Shown: piece after piece, positions 16,232 through 23,988 of the stretch
Layout of the letters: every line of letters starts with the position of its first letter
Position numbering within the stretch: the first letter of the stretch is position 1
NCBI GenBank assembly: GCA_039679375.1
Contig: JBDKVA010000133.1
Coordinates: 1-37,007 of the forward strand
Reading direction: 5' to 3'
Source: JBDKVA01 sp039679375
GTDB taxonomy: Bacteria; Bacillota; Clostridia; Acetivibrionales; DTU013
Length of the DNA stretch: 37,007 nt
Notes under the pieces: generated by a model
What the model was told of the DNA's origin: nothing
Databases searched by the model: none
Seen by the model: only the letters and a program-made list of their open reading frames with translations
Position numbers and translations under genes: made by a program

Positions 16232-17113
16232 CTATTTAACAAATACCTTTAGTATCTGCTTTATGAATTGGATATTGATAGGGAGGGTCTTCCACCTCTC
16301 GCCGTCAACGCTCAGAGAAAAGCCATGGTCACCTTCGATCATGCAGGTTTCCGTTTTCAGCCATATGACGTTTTTATCATTTATGAAATCATTGTTCAAT
16401 ACCTTAAGAAGTAAACCCGCCAATTCGATATGCAAACAATTTTTCAGAAGAAGGATATCCATATAACCGTCGGAAAGGTCCGCTTCGTCCACAAGATTTG
16501 AAAAGCCTGCAGCATGCTTGCCATTTAAAATCAAAAATAAAAGAAAATTGTCTTCAATAATTTCATTATCCGTCGTTAGTTTTAATTTGACCGGTCTCAA
16601 ATTTGAAAGCTCGCCAAGAGCTGTCAGATAATATGCCAGAGGCCCGAAATTCTTCTTGAATTCATTGCTGGTACTGTAGGATACATCAACAAAATTACCG
16701 CCGGCGCATGTATTGAGGCAGTATTTTTCATTGTTGATCAGACCGGCGTCAACTTTTGCTGCATTTCCTGCCAGTATAATATCCATGCATTTTTTGATAT
16801 CCGTAGGGATATTGAGGCTGCGTGCAAAGTCGTTGCATGTTCCCGACGGTATGATACCGATCGGTATGTCCAAACCGGCAGAAAGGATCGCACCGGCGAT
16901 CATATTAACCGTTCCGTCCCCGCCGGAAACGACCACGCTGCTATATTTATCCTCCGACAGGATCTTCTTGAGCCTGCCGCCGCATTCACCCTCGATCCGG
17001 AAGGGTATGGCGAGCATGTCTTCCTTCATGAAACGGCTTATGATATAATCAAGCTTCTTTGGAACATTCCTGTTGCCCGAAAGTGGGTTGTATACCAGCA
17101 GTACTTTTTTCAT
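16232..17113 (-). CDS. Diacylglycerol kinase family lipid kinase (YegS/BmrU-like)
   Basis: 293 residues. It probably phosphorylates diacylglycerol or a related lipid, recycling it to phosphatidic acid. The catalytic-domain signature is complete: VLLVYNPLSG at the N terminus, the nucleotide-binding VVSGGDGTVNMIAG, then IPSGTCNDFARSLNIP, and in the C-terminal beta sandwich SDGYMDILLL followed near the end by SVDGERW. The ATG at 17113 follows GGAGG. It begins 22 bases after the recombinase stop in the same direction, with no room for its own promoter outside the recombinase gene. Confidence 0.9.
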   Translation of the reverse strand: MKKVLLVYNPLSGNRNVPKKLDYIISRFMKEDMLAIPFRIEGECGGRLKKILSEDKYSSVVVSGGDGTVNMIAGAILSAGLDIPIGIIPSGTCNDFARSLNIPTDIKKCMDIILAGNAAKVDAGLINNEKYCLNTCAGGNFVDVSYSTSNEFKKNFGPLAYYLTALGELSNLRPVKLKLTTDNEIIEDNFLLFLILNGKHAAGFSNLVDEADLSDGYMDILLLKNCLHIELAGLLLKVLNNDFINDKNVIWLKTETCMIEGDHGFSLSVDGERWKTLPINIQFIKQILKVFVK

Positions 17114-17135
17114 ATATATCCTCCATCTGTTCTCA

Positions 17136-18674
17136 TTATACCTTATTATTCATGCTGAAATCAATGATAACCATCCCCTGCCCGTATCCGTTCATCCCAG
17201 GTTTTCCGCTGCTGTCCGGCATGGAAAGGTATTCCTCATCATCATACACAGTGATCCGGTTCACAAGGATCCTGGCGAGTTCATTTGTCAACGCTCCTGC
17301 CAAAATACTTTCTACCGCTTCTCCTATCAGCCTGCCGGCATCCATTGCGTCCGACTCTGCCAGAGTCAGCCTTTCCAGTTCCTTCTCCGCACAGCTGATC
17401 CGTTCTTCGACCCCTTTGTTCATCCTTGCAAAAAGCTGTTCCGTAATGCGTCCCTCCAGCCTGTCCATGTACGCTATTTCCTGCTGCCGCCGGTATGCGG
17501 CCAATTGCTTCCGGACCCTGTCGGTCGCGGTTTCATTCCCGTTATTCAGAATGCCGGATACCTTCATCCTTTCTGTAAGCCGGGGTAAATATTCCTCACC
17601 CCGGAACAGCCTTTCAAGCTCATTGAAGATACATTTCACAAGTTTATCTTCCCGGACCGGATGTCTCGTACATTTTTCCCTGCCATTTCTGAAATAATTG
17701 CCGCAAATATAGGTGACAGCATCCCCTTTTTCCCTTGCATACATGGCGCTTCCGCATCCGCCGCACCATATCAGACCGTTTAGTATGTGAAAGGCACTTT
17801 TGCCCGGTGTTCTCCCTGCCGCCTTAAGCTCCCTTATTTTTTGCACTTCCAGGAATTCTTCCTGTAGTATAATGGCCTCATGCGTGCCTTCCGTAATCGT
17901 CCATTCCTCCTTTGGCAAACGTTTTGTTTTCTTGCTTTTGAAGCTGACTCTCTCACTGACTCCCTGAACAGTATCGCCCATGTACACACGTGAACTCAGG
18001 ATCCTTCTAACGGTGATCCTGTTCCAATTACTGCCGGAAGGCGCTCTGCACCCTCTGCCGTCAAGGAATGAAGCAATAGCTGAATACCCCATTCCTGAAC
18101 GGTATAATCTGTATATCAGCCGGACAGTTTCCGCCTCTGCTTCATCCGGCTGAAGTCTGTTTTTTCCACCCGGCGCCTTTCTATAACCAAATGGAGCTTT
18201 ACCAAGGTACTCGCCCTTCTGGATCTTAAAACGAAGGCTTGAACGGATCTTCCTTGACAAATCACGCACATACCGCTCGTTGATCCACGTTTCGATCCCG
18301 ACCGTATCATTGTCCCTCAAGCTGTCATACCTGCCGTCGCTGCTTACAATACGGACTCCGTATTCCTCCAGGAAGTCAAGGAATTGCAGCGTTTTGGCAT
18401 TGTTCCTGCCAAGCCGCGACAGATCCTTAAGGAGCAGTAAATTGATCCTTGACGCCTTTACATCCTCCTTCAGCCTGTCAAGCCCTCTCCTTTCAAAAGC
18501 AGACCCGGATACATTATCATCCGTGTAAACCGCATAGACCTGCCCGAGTCTGTGGCTGACCGCATAATCAACCAAGAGATCCCGCTGATTTTCTATCGTC
18601 TCATAATTCTCTCCATTGTCATCCCTGCTTTCCCTTACATATATTCCTATACTGTTGCTTGTGCATCCCATCAT
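17136..18674 (-). CDS. Large serine recombinase (resolvase/integrase)
   Basis: Site-specific recombinase of the large serine family that moves integrative elements by cutting and strand exchange through a 5'-phosphoserine link. Domain order: catalytic N domain (IGIYVRESRDD with the nucleophile Ser in RES; LSRLGRN), recombinase domain (APFGYRKAPGG, NRITVRRILSSRVYMG), zinc ribbon (IWCGGCGSAMY ... YICGNYF ... REKC), then a coiled coil and tail. Several starts are possible: the frame is open from a TTG at 18716; I prefer the ATG at 18674 (MMGCTSNSIGIYVRE), which follows AGAGGGG. About 512 residues and apparently intact. No cargo genes or attachment sites are obvious: core genes lie on both sides. 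Confidence 0.92.
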   Translation of the reverse strand: MMGCTSNSIGIYVRESRDDNGENYETIENQRDLLVDYAVSHRLGQVYAVYTDDNVSGSAFERRGLDRLKEDVKASRINLLLLKDLSRLGRNNAKTLQFLDFLEEYGVRIVSSDGRYDSLRDNDTVGIETWINERYVRDLSRKIRSSLRFKIQKGEYLGKAPFGYRKAPGGKNRLQPDEAEAETVRLIYRLYRSGMGYSAIASFLDGRGCRAPSGSNWNRITVRRILSSRVYMGDTVQGVSERVSFKSKKTKRLPKEEWTITEGTHEAIILQEEFLEVQKIRELKAAGRTPGKSAFHILNGLIWCGGCGSAMYAREKGDAVTYICGNYFRNGREKCTRHPVREDKLVKCIFNELERLFRGEEYLPRLTERMKVSGILNNGNETATDRVRKQLAAYRRQQEIAYMDRLEGRITEQLFARMNKGVEERISCAEKELERLTLAESDAMDAGRLIGEAVESILAGALTNELARILVNRITVYDDEEYLSMPDSSGKPGMNGYGQGMVIIDFSMNNKV

Positions 18675-18765
18675 TGCCGGCAATGCCCCTCTTTCTGTTT
18701 TCAAGATATAGCTCAACTACCTTCAGCCTTATATCCATAGCGGAGACTTCACCTGTGTAATTCAT
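18619..18765 (-). CDS. Small ORF upstream of and overlapping the recombinase (48 residues)
   Basis: An ATG at 18765 with a good AGGAGA site six bases upstream opens a 48-codon frame (MNYTGEVSAMDIRLKVVELYLEN...). It overlaps the first codons of the recombinase in another frame, so it could be a leader ORF that couples translation. The middle, DIRLKVVELYLENR, is helical and vaguely like the first helix of a small DNA-binding protein, but I recognise no family. Confidence 0.4.
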   Translation of the reverse strand: MNYTGEVSAMDIRLKVVELYLENRKRGIAGNDGMHKQQYRNICKGKQG

Positions 18766-18864
18766 GATGATTCTCCTGCCGTTGCCCCGTTTCCTGCCCA
18801 TTTGAGAATTCTCCCCATATTCAAATAAAACACTACTATATTTATATTGCATGAAATTTGTCCC

Positions 18865-18888
18865 AAATGCATGACTCCGAATGCATTT
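18865..18888. promoter_or_regulatory. Palindrome in the divergent spacer upstream of the recombinase
   Basis: AAATGCAT (18865-18872), 8 bases, ATGCATTT (18881-18888): a perfect 8-bp inverted repeat in the 346-base spacer between the recombinase-side small ORF (18765) and the plus-strand gene (19112). Its position suits an operator for the minus-strand unit; nothing else is visible around it except the plus-strand promoter at 18980. Confidence 0.4.
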
Positions 18889-18979
18889 AAGATTCTTCAC
18901 TCCGTTCCGAACGCAGAGTATTTAGCCTCTGAATAATAATGATTCACGACAGCATGCAATTTCAGCTATTCGAAGATAC

Positions 18980-19009
18980 TTGCTTTGATGTATCGGATTG
19001 TGCTAAAAT
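18980..19009 (+). promoter_or_regulatory. Promoter of the 19112 gene
   Basis: -35 TTGCTT (18980-18985), 18 bases, -10 TAAAAT (19004-19009) preceded by TGC (extended -10). The transcript would have a ~95-base leader before the start at 19112, with a hairpin GGGTC/GACCC (19027-19031 with 19050-19054) enclosing GGC/GCC. Confidence 0.5.
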
Positions 19010-19111
19010 ATCATTTGTAGGCTTTCGGGTCAGGGCAAATACAGCCAAAGACCCAGACAAGGCCGGCAGCTGCAGGGTGTAAGTGTTAAGGCTAAAGGGA
19101 GGTTGACAGAT

Positions 19112-19423
19112 ATGTCGCGGGTAATTCCTAACAAGCTTATGACCTTTTTAAAGACTGCATTGCAAGACGTAGATGATGGTTATGAATATGCATCCGAGCT
19201 TAATAGAATATTGAATTCCGAGGACTGTCAGACTGTACTCTCTCCAAAAGAAATCGATGCATTAAGGGAGTATGCTGAAGAAGTCAAGAAAGTAGGAGAG
19301 ATCAACCATTATACTACGGAACAGATACAGGAAATCGAAAGAGAACATTTTGGGATGAGGGGGATACCAGGATACCTGAAAGTGGATCATGGCGAACCCG
19401 GAAAGCCCATCTGGCCTTTCTAG
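19112..19423 (+). CDS. Unrecognised small protein (103 residues)
   Basis: A soluble, acidic protein, mostly helical in its first 80 residues (VIPNKLMTFLKTALQD, SPKEIDALREYAEEVKK), ending in a Gly/Pro-rich segment GMRGIPGYLKVD and IWPF. I recognise no domain. ATG 19112 is chosen over TTG 19103 because AAAGGGAGG (19094-19102) lies nine bases upstream, whereas the TTG directly abuts it. It has its own promoter, a structured leader and a strong hairpin just after the stop, so it is a single-gene unit. It lies between the recombinase and the truncated sigma-54 gene and may have arrived with either rearrangement (inference). Confidence 0.65.
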   Translation: MSRVIPNKLMTFLKTALQDVDDGYEYASELNRILNSEDCQTVLSPKEIDALREYAEEVKKVGEINHYTTEQIQEIEREHFGMRGIPGYLKVDHGEPGKPIWPF

Positions 19424-19433
19424 GTACGGTTTG

Positions 19434-19454
19434 CGGGAGGCATATAGCCTCCCG
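19434..19454 (+). terminator. GC-rich hairpin after the 19112 gene
   Basis: CGGGAGGC, loop ATATA, GCCTCCCG, then TTCTT. The 8-bp GC stem lies 11 bases after the stop; the T-run is weak. It also faces the convergent rpoN end. Confidence 0.6.
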
Positions 19455-19527
19455 TTCTTAGCTTCTGCCGGCTGGAGTGCTTCATTTGCCGTCAAATCAT
19501 CAGACGCTGCCCAAAAGAATACAAGGT

Positions 19528-20655
19528 CTAGGATAGTGTCGGCTCACAGGCTTCATCAAAGAAACTTCCGAATTCAAACGTCCCCCATCTGCATTGCAGA
19601 TATTTACCAGCCAGCACCTTCTCCAATATCGATTCATGCAGTTCAAGTGATGCCGCAAAGGACGACCTGTCGATCAGTTTGAGGTATTTCGACCCCATTT
19701 TAAGAAAATCCTGTTCACGATGACAAAGCTCCTGAGCTACGGTAAAAATAATATCCTCTCTCTGCTCAAGGCACTTAATCAGCCAGACAGCGCTCTTTAC
19801 CCTGTCATGAACATATTCGGCAGCTTCAATATCTGAAAAAACCGTTGAATTTGAAGCATAAGATCCGGACAAACAGATATCGGGAAATGCCTCATCATTA
19901 TAAAGGACACAAAATCCGTCGCTTGTCTGCTGAACGATGATATCGGCAGGTACGGGTTTTTCTGCCGAATTGTCATAGAACTCCCTTCCGGGCCTTGGCT
20001 CAAGGCTCCGGACTGTTCTGAAAATTTCAAGTACCTTTTCAATCGGGATCCCTGTAGAAAGTGCTGCCGATTCGGCATCATTACTCGCCAGCTCATCCAT
20101 ACACCTGTCCACTACCAGCATGGCCTCTTCATCCGCGTCCTCAAGCTGCTTCAGCTGCAGAAGAAGGCATTCCCTGAGATTCCTGGCACATATCCCCGGC
20201 GGGTCTAGAGTCTGCAGATTGCCAAGTATGCTCAGCACCCTGCTGTCCGGAATATTGAAAAAAGCCGCTACCTCTCCGGTATCAACCTTCAGATAACCAT
20301 TATCATCCGTGTTGTCAATAAGGTATTCGCCTACCTTAAGATCGAATTTATCCATTCCTGAACCGGTAAGCTGAATAAGCAGGTGTTCCTTCAGTGAAAG
20401 GGTCGCTCTGGGCTCCTCGTTTATTTGCAGGTCCGTGTCGTCCTCAGGTGTTTCAAAAACATTCCTGTCGTCCAATCCTTCCGACAATCCGCTGGCCGTT
20501 GCTTCTTCCAGTGCCGGATTGGCCTCCAGCTGGTTTTCTATGTAATTCAACAATTCCTGTGAGTTCATTTCAAGTATTTCAAGCGCCTGTTTGAGTTGGG
20601 GGATAAGAAGTAGTTTCTGTGAACGTACAAGGTTGAAATCGATATTGTAGTCCAA
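19528..20655 (-). CDS. rpoN: RNA polymerase sigma-54 factor, C-terminally truncated (RpoN box missing)
   Basis: Residues 1-50 are the glutamine/leucine-rich activator-interacting region (LIPQLKQALEILEMNSQELLNYI, in parts), and 90-290 the core-binding domain (NTDDNGYL, LDPPGICARNLRECLLLQL, SLEPRPGREF). About 340-368 matches the -12-binding helix-turn-helix (LHESILEKVLAGKYLQ, GTFEFGSFF), though weakly conserved. The protein then stops after 375 residues. Sigma-54 normally has about 80-90 more, including the ARRTVAKYRE-type RpoN box that reads the -24 element; neither this frame nor the next ~90 bases in the others encodes it. The start is TTG 20655 after GAGGTG. It is either a decaying gene or a regulator unable to bind -24 sites; RefSeq-style tools may call it partial. 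Confidence 0.85.
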   Translation of the reverse strand: MDYNIDFNLVRSQKLLLIPQLKQALEILEMNSQELLNYIENQLEANPALEEATASGLSEGLDDRNVFETPEDDTDLQINEEPRATLSLKEHLLIQLTGSGMDKFDLKVGEYLIDNTDDNGYLKVDTGEVAAFFNIPDSRVLSILGNLQTLDPPGICARNLRECLLLQLKQLEDADEEAMLVVDRCMDELASNDAESAALSTGIPIEKVLEIFRTVRSLEPRPGREFYDNSAEKPVPADIIVQQTSDGFCVLYNDEAFPDICLSGSYASNSTVFSDIEAAEYVHDRVKSAVWLIKCLEQREDIIFTVAQELCHREQDFLKMGSKYLKLIDRSSFAASLELHESILEKVLAGKYLQCRWGTFEFGSFFDEACEPTLS

Positions 20656-20816
20656 ATGGATTCACCTCGCAAAAGGGTTATATAGTATTATATACCCTCT
20701 TGCGCGACTTTAGTAATACAGAAGAGAATTTTGATTTTGTTAAAATAGCCCAAAACAGCCGGTCCTGAGTTATAGCAACTTCTTCATACGGCTTGCAGCG
20801 CTAATCATGTTTACCG

Positions 20817-21764
20817 TCACAGGTTGTTCATATACTTCAGCCAGATATACATAAAAAGGCTGAGCAGCGTCATAAAAAAGTAGATTACCAGTACCAATAT
20901 GACCGGCCAATGTGACAGCACCGACTTTATATCCCGGCTTACACGGTCAATTGGAGGCGTGATCACAGCCTTGCCTTCGGTGGACTTCTTAAAGAAAAAC
21001 AAGACCAGCGCCGTCCCGATCAGGCCCGCAGCGCCAAAGAACAATACGCTCTGGAGATCCGGCCATGAAATGGTTATTATATCGGAGGTCGCCTGTTCCC
21101 CGAAAGAATACTGAAGGATTTCAGCAATGGTATTATTGAGAAAATGCGCAAGAATCCCGGCATATATGGAATTTGTCCGGACGACGTAGTACCCGATGAT
21201 GAGGCCCAAAAAAACAGGTCCGAAGAAATTGGTTATATCAAAATGAAAAATGCCGAAAAAAATGGATACGATGACGACCGCCTTATATGAACCGCGTTTT
21301 TCATATGCCCGGAGCAGCAAACCCCTGTGCATGATCTCTTCGCAAATACCCGGCGCTACCGCAATGATCAGTATGCCTACTGCCAGTTCCGGGATATTTT
21401 GGGGTACCGGTATGCTCTGCGCCGGAATGTTGCCTATAAACTGAAGAAAGTATACCAGCACATTATTGAGCATGGAAGCGACGAAATAAGCCGGAACAGA
21501 GGCAAGAACGATCAGCAGCATGGGTACCAGAGGCGGTTTATTGAACCTGAATGCTTCTTTAATGTTTATTTTCGCGATCAGGCAATAGATCAGCACCGAG
21601 CCCAGGATCATTACAAACTCGTTTATTATGACGATCATATAGATGTAGTCATTGAGCCTTTCTCCCAGTATGACCCCGATCACCATCTGATAAAAAATGA
21701 AAACGACGGTGAAAATCAGGAACATGATATTCGTACCGGTTAAAGTCAATTTTTTATTATTCAT
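20817..21764 (-). CDS. CPBP family intramembrane glutamic endopeptidase
   Basis: A membrane protein of about 315 residues with eight or so hydrophobic segments and the three CAAX-protease/bacteriocin-processing motifs: EEIMHRG (EExxxR-type), FFGIFHF with the conserved His, and AHFLNNTIAE with His and Asn. Members are site-II type membrane proteases; substrates are mostly unknown, and some confer bacteriocin self-immunity. I start at ATG 21764 (MNNKKLTLTGTN) since an AAAGG site lies upstream; TTG 21782 adds six residues. It ends 160 bases from the rpoN start and lies just after the fau-type gene in the same direction. Confidence 0.88.
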   Translation of the reverse strand: MNNKKLTLTGTNIMFLIFTVVFIFYQMVIGVILGERLNDYIYMIVIINEFVMILGSVLIYCLIAKINIKEAFRFNKPPLVPMLLIVLASVPAYFVASMLNNVLVYFLQFIGNIPAQSIPVPQNIPELAVGILIIAVAPGICEEIMHRGLLLRAYEKRGSYKAVVIVSIFFGIFHFDITNFFGPVFLGLIIGYYVVRTNSIYAGILAHFLNNTIAEILQYSFGEQATSDIITISWPDLQSVLFFGAAGLIGTALVLFFFKKSTEGKAVITPPIDRVSRDIKSVLSHWPVILVLVIYFFMTLLSLFMYIWLKYMNNL

Positions 21765-21796
21765 TCGCAGCCAACCTTTCAAGTTAATAAATCAAG

Positions 21797-22417
21797 TTAA
21801 TAGATATAGTCCTCTGTCACGACCATATCCATGGGTATGTCATATTTTCCGGCCGGTATGGACTTCACCATCTGAAGGCTGTATGCCACCCCTGCCTTTT
21901 CACAGTCCTGTCTCAGGCAGCAAAGGAACCGGTCATAGAACCCTGCGCCGTAACCTATGCGGTATCTTGCGTAATCGAAGGCAACACCCGGGATAACTGC
22001 CAGATCGACTTCTTGAGGATCAATCCTGCGCAATACTGAACTGTTCGGTTCGGGAATTCCTTTATATCCGGAAAGCGTATCAGTATCCGCATTGCCAATT
22101 TCATAGATCACCAAAGCGTTCGCGCAAAAGTGATCCGATTCTTCATCTGCGGACGCCTTACCGGTTTCATTCCTGGTGACAGCTTCTACCCTTGGCAATA
22201 CAACTTTTTTGCCGTCACATATACATTGACGTATAAACTCACATGTCATGACTTCATTTCTATAGTCCATGTAAGCAAGCACGGTTTTTGCCATTTGATA
22301 CTGGCTCAGGGCGCAAAGCCGCCTGAAAATCAGTGCGCTTTTTTTTATGATCTCTTCCCTGCTCAGAGTATTCCTCTCTTTAAGGATCCTCCTGCGTATT
22401 TCCGATTTCGTCTCCAT
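21797..22417 (-). CDS. 5-formyltetrahydrofolate cyclo-ligase
   Basis: Converts 5-formyl-THF to 5,10-methenyl-THF with ATP, returning the storage or dead-end folate to one-carbon metabolism. The signature is the C-terminal glycine loop YRIGYGAGFYDRFL, with the N-terminal basic helix KSEIRRRILKERNTLS and the middle KGIPEPNSS. Length, 206 residues, is slightly above the usual ~190; the extra lies around residues 85-95 (VTRNETGKASADEES). ATG 22417 is preceded by GGGGGAA. The next gene is the CPBP protease, 32 bases downstream of the stop, probably co-transcribed. Confidence 0.9.
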   Translation of the reverse strand: METKSEIRRRILKERNTLSREEIIKKSALIFRRLCALSQYQMAKTVLAYMDYRNEVMTCEFIRQCICDGKKVVLPRVEAVTRNETGKASADEESDHFCANALVIYEIGNADTDTLSGYKGIPEPNSSVLRRIDPQEVDLAVIPGVAFDYARYRIGYGAGFYDRFLCCLRQDCEKAGVAYSLQMVKSIPAGKYDIPMDMVVTEDYIY

Positions 22418-22437
22418 CCCGGTTCCCCCGAACTAAT

Positions 22438-22529
22438 GTGGGCTACCGCCCACAACCCAACGAATGTACTTATTGCCGCAAATGTGAAACTATTTTCTTG
22501 TTTTTTATTGCAATTTCGCGGCAATAAGT
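22438..22529. repeat. Two hairpins in the spacer before the cyclo-ligase gene
   Basis: A small GC hairpin GTGGGC-TACC-GCCCAC (22438-22453) and a long stem with perfect 12-bp arms ACTTATTGCCGC (22468-22479) and GCGGCAATAAGT (22518-22529), extended inward by AAAT/ATTT with a bulge. Neither strand has a T-run after the long stem, so it looks more like a small mobile or processing element than a terminator. Confidence 0.55.
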
Positions 22530-22568
22530 TACTAAAGGAATATTCGCCGCATATATAATCCCAGGCTT

Positions 22569-23240
22569 TTAGCCTCCCAGTAACACATCCTTTATTGGTT
22601 GAAGCAAATATGCCGAGATAAAATACATCACTGTCAGCACGCAAAGTGTCGTACAGCCTGTAACAGTGTACAGCGTCTTTTGTCCGAATCGCCCAAGCCT
22701 GAATAAAATTGTATAGGATATTCTGGACAAAAGAAATATAAAACCCAAAACAAAAATCAATGCGGCCGCTGTATATGGAACAAGCCCTTTTAAAAGCAAA
22801 AAACATAAAAGTATCGTTATAGCATAAGCAGTCGTAAACTCCGCAACGTTCTTCAATACTGTTCCGGTATTGGCGCCGTACGCATTAAATCGGGCTGCCG
22901 GCACAAGGAAAAAAGGAATCGGCAGTCCAAAGAACGCCCCGGTAAACAACCTTGTTGCATTATCAGTCCCGATCACTCCCAGATAAGATAGCATTCCGTC
23001 CAGGATCATCGGCATCATCAAAACGCACATCAAAACCGATATCCCCGTGCCCGGTATCTTCTGTGCCTTTAGTCTGCGCAGCAGCGTTAGAAACAACATA
23101 CCGGAGAATATACCCGCATAGATCCCCATGTCTCTCGCGCATACCGGTAATGCCGTACCACCGGCATTAAGCGTCCTTGACGGAAGCTGATGGCATATGA
23201 ATGAACCGATCAGGTCAAAAAGCTGCTCCAAAGTAACCAT
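22569..23240 (-). CDS. DUF2085 family membrane protein
   Basis: 223 residues with about six membrane segments. The N-terminal signature of DUF2085 is clear: ICHQLPSRTL, then ALPVCARDMGIYAGIF. In most family members the second motif is CARCxGIY; here the second cysteine is replaced by Asp (CARD), leaving Cys16 and the CAR cysteine. Function is unknown. The ATG at 23240 begins only 3 bases after the upstream zinc-ribbon gene's stop, so the two are coupled. Confidence 0.85.
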   Translation of the reverse strand: MVTLEQLFDLIGSFICHQLPSRTLNAGGTALPVCARDMGIYAGIFSGMLFLTLLRRLKAQKIPGTGISVLMCVLMMPMILDGMLSYLGVIGTDNATRLFTGAFFGLPIPFFLVPAARFNAYGANTGTVLKNVAEFTTAYAITILLCFLLLKGLVPYTAAALIFVLGFIFLLSRISYTILFRLGRFGQKTLYTVTGCTTLCVLTVMYFISAYLLQPIKDVLLGG

Positions 23241-23243
23241 ACG

Positions 23244-23882
23244 TTAAAAGGAGTACTGGTTGATGGATGAAGCATAAATAGCTATGACGAAGCAACCGAT
23301 GCATGCAAATACGAACATGATCAGTGACAATACCAGTAAAGCAACGCCAAATGATTTTCTGTCGCTGTCACCCTCCGAATTCATGAAAACAATGGCAGTA
23401 ATAATCCCCGCCAGCTGCCCGATACCCGGAATCAATATGAATAACGCTGTCAGGAAGACTTTCAGCCCGTTGCTCAACGGTGTATAGGCATATTTGTTTG
23501 AAAAGTTCTGATCAGGCATATACCGGTTGTTATAATTTGCTCCGTTACTTCCCTGCATGCCGCTTTTCTGTTCGGGCTGCTTCCCTACTCCGTCCTGTGG
23601 CATGGATGATTCGTTCGATTCATTATTTGCGTATTGGTTTGCATTGTCCTGTGGCGGCAAAACATCCTGATTTACCTGCGCATCCTGCCCGTACTGAACC
23701 TGCCCCGCATCACCCGGTTTTACGCCATCCGGTATGCCCGGGCTTTTATCCGCATCCTGGTTGGGCGTCGAATCGAAAGTCACCTCTAAAAGACTTCCGC
23801 AATATGGGCATCGTCCCGCGCGAACCGGGATGCTTTCACCGCAAAAACCGCATTTTTTCTGTGCATTATTTTCAAAAGTCAA
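23244..23882 (-). CDS. Zinc-ribbon membrane protein
   Basis: About 212 residues. The N-terminal zinc ribbon has two CxxC knuckles (KKCGFCGESIP and GRCPYCGSLL). A long Gln/Asn/Pro-rich linker of ~110 residues follows, then two hydrophobic segments (LKVFLTALFILIPGIGQLAGI and a later one, FGVALLVLSLIMFVFACIGC) resembling DUF4190-type tails. I put the start at TTG 23882 (MTFENNAQKKCGFCGE), seven bases after GGGAGG; the frame is open to 23912, but those codons cover the ribosome site. Probably a membrane protein of unknown role coupled to the DUF2085 gene. Confidence 0.82.
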   Translation of the reverse strand: MTFENNAQKKCGFCGESIPVRAGRCPYCGSLLEVTFDSTPNQDADKSPGIPDGVKPGDAGQVQYGQDAQVNQDVLPPQDNANQYANNESNESSMPQDGVGKQPEQKSGMQGSNGANYNNRYMPDQNFSNKYAYTPLSNGLKVFLTALFILIPGIGQLAGIITAIVFMNSEGDSDRKSFGVALLVLSLIMFVFACIGCFVIAIYASSINQYSF

Positions 23883-23988
23883 GAATATACCTCCCATCAT
23901 TTCACTGTACAAGCTCTGCGGTTATTTGACACAGTAGCTTATATACCCTGATTAAGTATAATTATTCGCCAAAGGAATAAAAAATCCT

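Noticed and set aside
19016..19094. c-di-GMP riboswitch in the leader of the 19112 gene
   Set aside because: It contains AGGGCAAA but lacks the GACGCAAAGCC partner and the rest of the GEMM core.
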